DNA of 64,000 bases from Lasioglossum baleicum (Eukaryota > Arthropoda > Insecta > Hymenoptera > Halictidae), in NCBI RefSeq assembly GCF_051020765.1, contig NW_027469236.1, positions 124,001 to 188,000 of the forward strand. The letters run 5' to 3'. The notes under the pieces are model-generated. The model ran no database searches. It was not told the DNA's origin and saw nothing but the letters and a program-made list of their open reading frames with translations. Made by a program: the position numbers and the translations under genes. Shown here piece after piece: positions 53,901 through 64,000 of the stretch (the stretch's first letter is position 1; the number at the start of each line of letters is the position of its first letter).

Positions 53901-56900
53901 GGGATGCGCATGCGCAGGTTTTGTGGGATGCGCATGCGCAGGTTTTGTGGGATGCGCATGCGCAGGATTTGTGGGATGCGAATGCGCAGTTTTTTTGGGA
54001 TGCGCATGGCTAGTCGAGCAAAAACACGTGCGAGAGGATGCATCCCGCAGGCTAGTCGAGTAAAAACACATGCGAGAGGATGCATCCCGCAGGCTAGTCG
54101 AGTAAAAACACGTGCGAGAGGATGCTTCCCGCAGGCTAGTCGAGCAAAAACACGTGCGAGAGGATGCATCCCACAGGCTACTCGAGCAAAAACACGTGCG
54201 AGAGGATGCATCCCGCAGGCTAGTCGAGTAAAAACATGTGCGAGAGGATGCATCCCGCAGGCTAGTCGAGTAAAAACACGTGCGAGAGGATGCTTCCCGC
54301 ATGCTAGTCGAGTAAAAACACATGCGAGAGGATGCATCCCGCAGGCTAGTCGAGTAAAAACACGTGCGAGAGGATGCTTCCCGCAGGCTAGTCGAGTAAA
54401 AACACGTGCGGGAGGATGCATCCCGCAAGCTAGTCGAGTAAAAACACGTGCGAGAGGATGCATCCCGCAGGCTAGTCGAGTAAAAACACATGCGAGAGGA
54501 TGCATCCCGCAGGCTAGTCGAGTAAAAACACGTGCGAGAGGATGCTTCCCGCAGGCTAGTCGAGTTAAAACACGTGCGAGAGGATGCATCCCGCAGGCTA
54601 GTCGAGTAAAAACACGTGCGAGAGAATGCATCCCGCAGGCTAGTCGAGTAAAAACACATGCGAGAGGATGCATCCCGCAGGCTAGTCGAGTAAAAAATCG
54701 TGCGAGAGGATGCATCCCGCAGGCTAGTCGTGTAAAAACACGTGCGAGAGGATGCTTCCCGCAGGCTAGTCGAGTAAAAACACGTGCGAGAGGATGCATC
54801 CCGCAGGCTAGTCGAGTAAAAATACGTGCGAGGTTTTGTGGGATGCGCATGCGCAGGTTTTGTGGGATGCGAATGCGCAGGTTTTTTGGGATGCGCATGC
54901 GCAGGTTTTTTGGGATGCGCATGGCTAGTCGAGCAAAAACACGTGCTAGAGGATGCATCCCGCATGCTAGTCGAGTAAAAACACATGCGAGAGGATGCAT
55001 CCCGCAGGCTAGTCGAGTAAAAACACATGCGAGAGGATGCATCCCGCAGGCTAGTCGAGTAAAAATACGTGCGAGGTTTTGTGGGATGCGCATGCGCAGG
55101 TTTTGTGGGATGCGCATGCGCAGGATTTGTGGGATGCGAATGCGCAGGTTTTTTGGGATGCGCATGCGCAGGTTTTTTGGGATGCGCATGGCTAGTCGAG
55201 CAAAAACACGTGCGAGAGGATGCATCCCGCAGGCTAGTCGAGTAAAAACACATGCGAGAGGATGCATCCCGCAGGCTAGTCGAGTAAAAACACATGCGAG
55301 AGGATGCATCCCGCAGGCTAGTCGAGTAAAAACACGTGCGAGAGGATGCTTCCCGCAGGCTAGTCGAGTAAAATCACGTGCGAGAGGATGCATCCCGCAG
55401 GCTAGTCGAGTAAAAACACGTGCGAGAGGATGCTTCCCGCAGGCTAGTCGAGTAAAAACACGTGCGAGAGGATGCATCCCGCAGGCTAGTCGAGTAAAAA
55501 CACGTGCGAGAGGATGCATCCCGCAGGCTAGTCGAGTAAAAACACATGCGAGAGGATGCATCCCGCAGGCTAGTCGAGTAAAAACACGTGCGAGAGGATG
55601 CTTCCCGCAGGCTAGTCGAGCAAAAACACGTGCGAGAGGATGCATCCCACAGGCTAGTCGAGCAAAAACACGTGCGAGAGGATGCATCCCGCAGGCTAGT
55701 CGAGTAAAAACATGTGCGAGAGGATGCATCCCGCAGGCTAGTCGAGTAAAAACACGTGCGAGAGGATGCTTCCCGCATGCTAGTCGAGTAAAAACACATG
55801 CGAGAGGATGCATCCCGCAGGCTAGTCGAGTAAAAACACGTGCGAGAGGATGCTTCCCGCAGGCTAGTCGAGTAAAAACACGTGCGGGATGATGCATCCC
55901 GCAAGCTAGTCGAGTAAAAACACGTGCGAGAGGATGCATCCCGCAGGCTAGTCGAGTAAAAACACATGCGAGAGGATGCATCCCGCAGGCTAGTCGAGTT
56001 AAAACACGTGCGAGAGGATGCATCCCGCAGGCTAGTCGAGTAAAAACACGTGCGAGAGAATGCATCCCGCAGGCTAGTCGAGTAAAAATACGTGCGAGGT
56101 TTTGTGGGATGCGCATGCGCAGGTTTTGTGGGATGCGCATGCGCAGGATTTGTGGGATGCGAATGCGCAGTTTTTTTGGGATGCGCATGGCTAGTCGAGC
56201 AAAAACACGTGCGAGAGGATGCATCCCGCAGGCTAGTCGAGTAAAAACACATGCGAGAGGATGCATCCCGCAGGCTAGTCGAGTAAAAACACATGCGATA
56301 GGATGCATCCCGCAGGCTAGTCGAGTAAAAACACGTGCGAGAGGATGCTTCCCGCAGGCTAGTCGAGTAAAAACACGTGCGAGAGGATGCATCCCGCAGG
56401 CTAGTCGAGAAAAACACGTGCGGGAGGATGCATCCCGCAGGCTAGTCGAGTAAGAACACGTGCGAGAGGATGCTTCTCGCAGGCTGGTCGAGCAAAAACA
56501 CGTGCGAGAGGATGCATCCCGCAGGCTAGTCGAGTAAAAACGCATGCGAGAGGATGCATCCCGCAGGCTAGTCGAGTAAAAACACGTGCGAGAGGATGCT
56601 TCCCGCAGGCTAGTCGAGTAAAAACACGTGCGAGAGGATGCATCCCGCAGGCTAGTCGAGTAAAAACACATGCGAGAGAATGCATCCCGCAGGCTAGTCG
56701 AGTAAAAACGCATGCGAGAGGATGCTTCTCGCAGGCTGGTCGAGCAAAAACACGTGCGAGAGGATGCATCCCGCAGGCTAGTCGTGTAAAAACACATGCG
56801 AGAGGATGCATCCCGCAGGCTAGTCGAGTAAAAACACGTGCGAGAGAATGCTTCCCGCAGGCTAGTCGAGTACAAACACGTGCGAGAGGATGCATCCCGC

Positions 56901-58624
56901 AGTCTAGTCGAGTAAAAACACGTGCGAGAGAATGCATCCCGCAGGCTAGTCGAGTAAAAACACATGCGAGAGAATGCATCCCGCAGGCTAGTCGAGCAAA
57001 AACACGTGCGAGAGGATGCATCCCGCAGGCTAGTCGAGTAAAAACACATGCGAGAGGATGCATCCCGCAGGCTAGTCGAGTAAAAACACGTGCGAGAGGA
57101 TGCTTCCCGCAGGCTAGTCGAGTACAAACACGTGCGAGAGGATGCATCCCGCAGGCTAGTCGAGTAAAAACACATGCGAGAGAATGCATCCCGCAGGCTA
57201 GTCGTGTAAAAACACATGCGAGAGGATGCATCCCGCAGGCTAATCGAGTAAAAACGCATGCGAGAGGATGCTTCTCGCATGCTGGTCGAGCAAAAACACG
57301 TGCGAGAGGATGCATCCCGCAGGCTAGTCGAGTAAAAACACATGCGAGAGGATGCATCCCGCAGGCTAGTCGAGTAAAAACACGTGCGAGAGGATGCTTC
57401 CCGCAGGCTAGTCGAGCAAAAACACGTGCGAGAGGATGCATCCCACAGGCTAGTCGAGCAAAAACACGTGCGAGAGGATGCATCCCGCAGGCTAGTCGAG
57501 TAAAAACACATGCGAGAGGATGCATCCCGCAGGCTAGTCGAGTAAAAACACGTGCGAGAGGATGCTTCCCGCAGGCTAGTCGAGTTAAAACACGTGCGAG
57601 AGGATGCATCCCGCAGGCTAGTCGAGTAAAAACACGTGCGAGAGAATGCATCCCGCAGGCTAGTCGAGTAAAAATACGTGCGAGGTTTTGTGGGATGCGC
57701 ATGCGCAGGTTTTGTGGGATGCGCATGCGCAGGTTTTGTGGGATGCGCATGCGCAGGATTTGTGGGATGCGAATGCGAAGTTTTTTTGGGATGCGCATGG
57801 CTAGTCGAGCAAAAACACGTGCGAGAGGATGCATCCCGCAGGCTAGTCGAGTAAAAACACATGCGAGAGGATGCATACCGCAGGCTAGTCGAGTAAAAAC
57901 ACATGCGAGAGGATGCATCCCGCAGGCTAGTCGAGTAAAAACACGTGCGAGAGGATGCTTCCCGCATGCTAGTCGAGTAAAAACACATGCGAGAGGATGC
58001 ATCCCGCAGGCTAGTCGAGTAAAAATACGTGCGAGAGGATGCATCCCGCAGGCTAGTCGAGTAAAAACACATGCGAGAGGATGCATCCCGCAGGCTAGTC
58101 GAGTAAAAACACGTGCGAGAGGATGCATCCCGCAGGCTAGTCGAGTAAAAACACGTGCGAGAGGATGCTTCCCGCAGGCTAGTCGAGTAAAAACACGTGC
58201 GAGAGGATGCATCCCGCAGGCTAGTCGAGTAAAAACACGTGCGAGAGGATGCTTCTCGCAGGCTGGTCGAGCAAAAACACGTGCGAGAGGATGCATCCCG
58301 CAGGCTAGTCGAGTAAAAACACATGCGAGAGGATGCATCCCGCAGGCTAGTCGAGTAAAAACACGTGCGAGAGGATGCTTCCCGCAGGCTAGTCGAGTAA
58401 AAACACGTGCGAGAGGATGCATCCCGCAGACTAGTCGAGTAAAAACACATGCGAGAGAATGCATCCCGCAGGCTAGTCGAGTAAAAACGCATGCGAGAGG
58501 ATGCTTCTCGCAGGCTGGTCGAGCAAAAACACGTGCGAGAGGATGCATCCCGCAGGCTAGTCGTGTAGAAACACATGCGAGAGGATGCATCCCGCAGGCT
58601 AGTCGAGTAAAAACACGTGCGAGA

Positions 58625-60368
58625 GGATGCTTCCCGCAGGCTAGTCGAGTACAAACACGTGCGAGAGGATGCATCCCGCAGTCTAGTCGAGTAAAAACAC
58701 GCGCGAGAGAATGCATCCCGCAGGCTAGTCGAGTAAAAACACATGCGAGAGGATGCATCCCGCAGGCTAATCGAGTAAAAACGCATGCGAGAGGATGCTT
58801 CTCGCAGGCTGGTCGAGCAAAAACACGTGCGAGAGGATGCATCCCGCAGGCTAGTCGAGTAAAAACACATGCGAGAGAATGCATCCCGCAGGCTAGTCGA
58901 GTAAAAACGCATGCGAGAGGATGCTTCTCGCAGGCTGGTCGAGCAAAAACACGTGCGAGAGGATGCATCCCGCAGGCTAGTCGAGTAAAAACACATGCGA
59001 GAGGATGCATCCCGCAGGCTAGTCGAGTAAAAACACGTGCGAGAGGATGCTTCCCGCAGGCTAGTCGAGTACAAACACGTGCGAGAGGATGCATCCCGCA
59101 GGCTAGTCGAGTAAAAACACGTGCGAGAGAATGCATCCCGCAGGCTAGTCGAGTAAAAACACATGCGAGAGGATGCATCCCGCAGGCTAATCGAGTAAAA
59201 ACGCATGCGAGAGGATGCTTCTCGCAGGCTGGTCGAGCAAAAACACGTGCGAGAGGATGCATCCCGCAGGCTAGTCGAGTAAAAACACATGCGAGAGGAT
59301 GCATCCCGCAGGCTAGTCGAGTAAAAACACGTGCGAGAGGATGCTTCCCGCAGGCTAGTCGAGTACAAACACGTGCGAGAGGATGCATCCCGCAGGCTAG
59401 TCGAGTAAAAACACGTGCGAGAGAATGCATCCCGCAGGCTAGTCGAGTAAAAACACATGCGAGAGGATGCATCCCGCAGGCTAATCGAGTAAAAACACAT
59501 GCGAGAGGATGCATCCCGCAGGCTAGTCGAGTAAAAACACGTGCGCGAGGATGCTTCCCGCAGGCTAGTCGAGTAAAAACACGTGCGAGAGGATGCATCC
59601 CGCAGGCTAGTCGAGTAAAAAATCGTGCGAGAGGATGCTTCCCGCAGGCTAGTCGAGTACAAACACGTGCGAGAGGATGCATCCCGCAGTCTAGTCGAGT
59701 AAAAACACGTGCGAGAGAATGCATCCCGCAGGCTAGTCGAGTAAAAACACATGCGAGAGGATGCATCCCGCAGGCTAATCGAGTAAAAACGCATGCGAGA
59801 GGATGCTTCTCGCAGGCTGGTCGAGCAAAAACACGTGCGAGAGGATGCATCCCGCAGGCTAGTCGAGTAAAAACACATGCGAGAGAATGCATCCCGCAGG
59901 CTAGTCGAGTAAAAACGCATGCGAGAGGATGCTTCTCGCAGGCTGGTCGAGCAAAAACACGTGCGAGAGGATGCATCCCGCAGGCTAGTCGAGTAAAAAC
60001 ACATGCGAGAGGATGCATCCCGCAGGCTAGTCGAGTAAAAACACGTGCGAGAGGATGCTTCCCGCAGGCTAGTCGAGTACAAACACGTGCGAGAGGATGC
60101 ATCCCGCAGGCTAGTCGAGTAAAAACACGTGCGAGAGAATGCATCCCGCAGGCTAGTCGAGTAAAAACACATGCGAGAGGATGCATCCCGCAGGCTAATC
60201 GAGTGAAAACGCATGCGAGAGGATGCTTCTCGCAGGCTGGTCGAGCAAAAACACGTGCGAGAGGATGCATCCCGCAGGCTAGTCGAGTAAAAACACATGC
60301 GAGAGGATGCATCCCGCAGGCTAGTCGAGTAAAAACACGTGCGAGAGGATGCTTCCCGCAGGCTAGTC
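58625..60368. repeat. 735-bp segment repeated at 1008-bp spacing
   Basis: Copies are about 58625-59360 and 59633-60368. GAGTACAAAC marks fall at 58651, 59071, 59365, 59659 and 60079, with spacings of 420, 294, 294 and 420 bp, all multiples of 42. GCAGTCTAG recurs at 58681 and 59689. No 24-bp block lies inside, so pure 42-mers also form higher-order units. Confidence 0.75.
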
Positions 60369-63300
60369 GAGCAAAAACACGTGCGAGAGGATGCATCCCA
60401 CAGGCTAGTCGAGCAAAAACACGTGCGAGAGGATGCTTCCCGCAGGCTAGTCGAGTAAAAACACGTGCGAGAGGCTGCATCCCGCAGGCTAGTCGAGTAA
60501 AAACACGTGCGAGAGGATGCTTCTCGCAGGCTGGTCGAGCAAAAACACGTGCGAGAGGATGCATCCCGCAGGCTAGTCGAGTAAAAACACATGCGAGAGG
60601 ATGCATCCCGCAGGCTAGTCGAGTAAAAACACATGCGATAGGATGCATCCCGCAGGCTAGTCGAGTAAAAACACGTGCGAGAGGATGCTTCCCGCAGGCT
60701 AGTCGAGTAAAAACACGTGCGAGAGGATGCATCCCGCAGGCTAGTCGAGAAAAACACGTGCGAGAGGATGCTTCCCGCAGGCTAGTCGAGCAAAAACACG
60801 TGCGAGAGGATGCATCCCGCAGGCTAGTCGATTAAAAACATGTGCGAGAGGATGCATCCCGCAGGCTAGTCGAGTAAAAACACGTGCGAGAGGATGCTTC
60901 CCGCATGCTAGTCGAGTAAAAACACATGCGAGAGGATGCATCCCGCAGGCTAGTCGAGTAAAAACACGTGCGGGAGGATGCTTCCCGCAGGCTAGTCGAG
61001 TAAAAACACGTGCGGGAGGATGCATCCCGCAAGCTAGTCGAGTAAAAACACGTGCGAGAGGATGCATCCCGCAGGCTAGTCGAGTAAAAACACATGCGAG
61101 AGGATGCATCCCGCAGGCTAGTCGAGTAAAAACACGTGCGAGAGGATGCTTCCCGCAGGCTAGTCGAGTTAAAACACGTGCGAGAGGATGCATCCCGCAG
61201 GCTAGTCGAGTAAAAACACGTGCGAGAGAATGCATCCCGCAGGCTAGTCGAGTAAAAACACATGCGAGAGGATGCATCCCGCAGGCTAGTCGAGTAAAAA
61301 CACATGCGAGAGGATGCATCCCGCAGGCTAGTCGAGTAAAAACACGTGGGAGAGGATGCTTCCCGCATGCTAGTCGAGTAAAAACACATGCGAGAGGATG
61401 CATCCCGCAGGCTAGTCGAGTAAAAACACGTGCGAGAGGATGCATCCCGCAGGCTAGTCGAGTAAAAACACATGCGAGAGGATGCATCCCGCAGGCTAGT
61501 CGAGTAAAAACACGTGCGAGAGGATGCATCCCGCAGGCTAGTCGAGTAAAAACACGTGCGAGAGGATGCTTCCCGCAGGCTAGTCGAGTAAAAACACGTG
61601 CGAGAGGATGCATCCCGCAGGCTAGTCGAGTAAAAACACATGCGAGAGGATGCATCCCGCAGGCTAGTCGAGTAAAAACACGTGCGAGAGGATGCTTCCC
61701 GCAGGCTAGTCGAGTTAAAACACGTGCGAGAGGATGCATCCCGCAGGCTAGTCGAGTAAAAACACGTGCGAGAGAATGCATCCCGCAGGCTAGTCGAGTA
61801 AAAACACATGCGAGAGGATGCATCCCGCAGGCTAGTCGAGTAAAAATACGTGCGAGGTTTTGTGGGATGCGCATGCGCAGGTTTTGTGGGATGCGCATGC
61901 GCAGGATTTGTGGGATGCGAATGCGCAGTTTTTTTGGGATGCGCATGGCTAGTCGAGCAAAAACACGTGCGAGAGGATGCATCCCGCAGGCTAGTCGAGT
62001 AAAAACACATGCGAGAGGATGCATCCCGCAGGCTAGTCGAGTAAAAACACATGCGAGAGGATGCATCCCGCAGGCTAGTCGAGTAAAAACACGTGCGAGA
62101 GGATGCTTCCCGCAGGCTAGTCGAGTAAAAACACGTGCGAGAGGATGCATCCCGCAGGCTAGTCGAGTAAAAACACGTGCGAGAGAATGCATCCCGCAGG
62201 CTAGTCGAGTAAAAACACATGCGAGAGGATGCATCCCGCAGGCTAGTCGAGGAAAAACACATGCGAGAGGATGCATCCCGCAGGCTAGTCGAGTAAAAAC
62301 ACGTGCGAGAGGATGCTTCCCGCAGGCTAGTCGAGTAAAAACACGTGCGAGAGGATGCATCCCGCAGGCTAGTCGAGCAAAAAATCGTGCGAGAGGATGC
62401 ATCCCGCAGGCTAGTCGAGTAAAAACACGTGCGAGAGGATGCTTCCCGCATGCTAGTCGAGTAAAAACACATGCGAGAGGATGCATCCCGCAGGCTAGTC
62501 GAGTAAAAACACGTGCGAGAGGATGCATCCCGCAGGCTAGTCGAGTAAAAACACATGCGAGAGGATGCATCCCGCAGGCTAGTCGAGTAAAAACACGTGC
62601 GAGAGGATGCATCCCGCAGGCTAGTCGAGTAAAAACACGTGCGAGAGGATGCTTCCCGCAGGCTAGTCGAGTAAAAACACGTGCGAGAGGCTGCATCCCG
62701 CAGGCTAGTCGAGTAAAAACACGTGCGAGAGGATGCTTCTCGCAGGCTGGTCGAGCAAAAACACGTGCGAGAGGATGCATCCCGCAGGCTAGTCGAGTAA
62801 AAACACATGCGAGAGGATGCATCCCGCAGGCTAGTCGAGTAAAAACACGTGCGAGAGGATGCTTCCCGCAGGCTAGTCGAGTAAAAACACGTGCGAGAGG
62901 ATGCATCCCGCAGGCTAGTCGAGTAAAAACACATGCGAGAGAATGCATCCCGCAGGCTAGTCGAGTAAAAACACATGCGAGAGGATGCATCCCGCAGGCT
63001 AATCGAGTAAAAACGCATGCGAGAGGATGCTTCTCGCAGGCTGGTCGAGCAAAAACACGTGCGAGAGGATGCATCCCGCAGGCTAGTCGAATAAAAACAC
63101 ATGCGAGAGAATGCATCCCGCAGGCTAGTCGAGTAAAAACGCATGCGAGAGGATGCTTCTCGCAGGCTGGTCGAGCAAAAACACGTGCGAGAGGATGCAT
63201 CCCGCAGGCTAGTCGAGTAAAAACACATGCGAGAGGATGCATCCCGCAGGCTAATCGAGTAAAAACGCATGCGAGAGGATGCTTCTCGCAGGCTGGTCGA

Positions 63301-64000
63301 GCAAAAACACGTGCGAGAGGATGCATCCCGCAGGCTAGTCGAGTAAAAACACGTGCGAGAGGATGCTTCCCGCAGGCTAGTCGAGTACAAACACGTGCGA
63401 GAGGATGCATCCCGCAGGCTAGTCGAGTAAAAACACGTGCGAGAGAATGCATCCCGCAGGCTAGTCGAGTAAAAACACATGCGAGAGGATGCATCCCGCA
63501 GGCTAATCGAGTAAAAACACATGCGAGAGGATGCATCCCGCAGGCTAGTCGAGTAAAAACACGGGCGCGAGGATGCTTCCCGCAGGCTAGTCGAGTAAAA
63601 ACACGTGCGAGAGGATGCATCCCGCAGGCTAGTCGAGTAAAAAATCGTGCGAGAGGATGCATCCCGCAGGCTAGTCGTGTAAAAACACGTGCGAGAGGAT
63701 GCTTCCCGCAGGCTAGTCGAGTAAAAACACGTGCGAGAGGATGCATCCCGCAGGCTTGTCGAGTAAAAACACATGCGTGAGGATGCATCCCGCAGGCTAG
63801 TCGAGTAAAAACACATGCGAGAGGATGGATCCCGCAGGCTTGTCGAGTAAAAACACGTGCGAGAGGATGCTTCCCGCAGGCTAGTCGAGTAAAAACACGT
63901 GCTTGAGGATGCATCCCGCAGGCTAGTCGAGTAAAAACACATGCGAGAGGATGCATCCCGCAGGCTAGTCGAGTAAAAACACGTGCGAGAGGATGCTTCC

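Larger units (their letters stand above)
26950..64000. repeat. 42-bp satellite array, right part, with embedded 24-bp blocks
   Basis: This continues the same array in the same orientation and phase as the left part; the retrotransposon splits one monomer. Long 24-bp blocks start near 27175, 28153, 29140, 29962, 31570, 32734, 35349, 37730, 38945, 40109, 40917, 42081, 43335, 45497, 46712, 47792, 48769, 51039 and 51951. Short ones lie near 27.49, 29.39, 30.28, 31.86, 33.00, 33.96, 34.98, 37.36, 40.42, 41.21, 42.39, 44.31, 45.13, 47.00, 48.11, 49.06, 50.77, 51.33, 52.27, 53.89, 54.83, 55.08, 56.10, 57.69 and 61.86 kb. Variants enriched here include GAGTTAAAAC, GAGTACAAAC, AAAACGCATGCG with GCTTCTCGCAGGCTGG, and a 1-bp-deleted GAGAAAAAC. 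From about 57.8 kb to the end only one block remains, and the array is almost pure 42-mer. It runs off the right end of the window. Confidence 0.97.

Noticed and set aside
1..64000. Telomeric array
   Set aside because: No TTAGG-type or other short telomere repeat is present; the 42-bp and 24-bp units do not match any telomere motif I know.

Overview
The window is eukaryotic, and most probably from an insect. It consists of one tandem-satellite array interrupted by a single Ty3/Gypsy-type LTR retrotransposon. There is no evidence of a host protein-coding gene, tRNA, rRNA or CRISPR array. The insect assignment is an inference: it rests on the gag-pol type, a primer-binding site that looks like the end of a tRNA-Leu, and the general architecture.

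Layout. Positions 1-19194 and 26950-64000 are the two halves of one satellite, about 56.2 kb in total, running off both ends of the window. The main unit is a 42-bp monomer, read here from gagtaaaaac to the final ggctagtc. It has recurring variants: CACATG or CACGTG, GATGCATCCC or GATGCTTCCC, AAAAAATCGTG, GAGAATGC, GCAGTCTAG, and others. The monomers are punctuated by dozens of short blocks of a second, 24-bp unit built round the palindrome TGCGCATGCGCA. These blocks are entered from only two special monomer variants and left through a third. The array also carries large, nearly identical duplications at offsets of 672, 1008, 2381, 3122, 3794/3795 and 7767 bp, and one at about 21.1 kb. It was therefore amplified recently and in several steps.

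Positions 19195-26949 are the retrotransposon (7755 bp), with gag and pol on the minus strand. It has two 1067-bp LTRs with TG...CA ends that differ, as far as I can read, at one base. It also has a 4-bp AAAA target duplication inside a monomer, a primer-binding site, a polypurine tract, an intact gag with a zinc knuckle, and an uninterrupted pro-RT-RNaseH-IN frame. Pol lies in the -1 frame relative to gag. A TTTAAAC heptamer in gag phase, followed 8 nt later by a stem-loop, is a convincing -1 frameshift signal. Three things look odd: the protease motif reads D-G-G-A, Pol stops soon after the integrase catalytic core, and a long linker separates RNase H from integrase. Each LTR carries six tandem stem-loops whose arms covary. 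The two imperfect pairs are G-U wobbles only in the element-sense RNA.

Working together: transcription would start in the right-hand LTR (5' LTR in element sense) near a TATATAA box and run leftward through a hairpin-repeat leader, gag and pol. Transcripts from the left LTR could run on into the satellite. The very long open frames across the satellite (up to about 3700 codons) arise because 42 and 24 are both multiples of three and three of the six frames lack stops. They are not annotated as genes.
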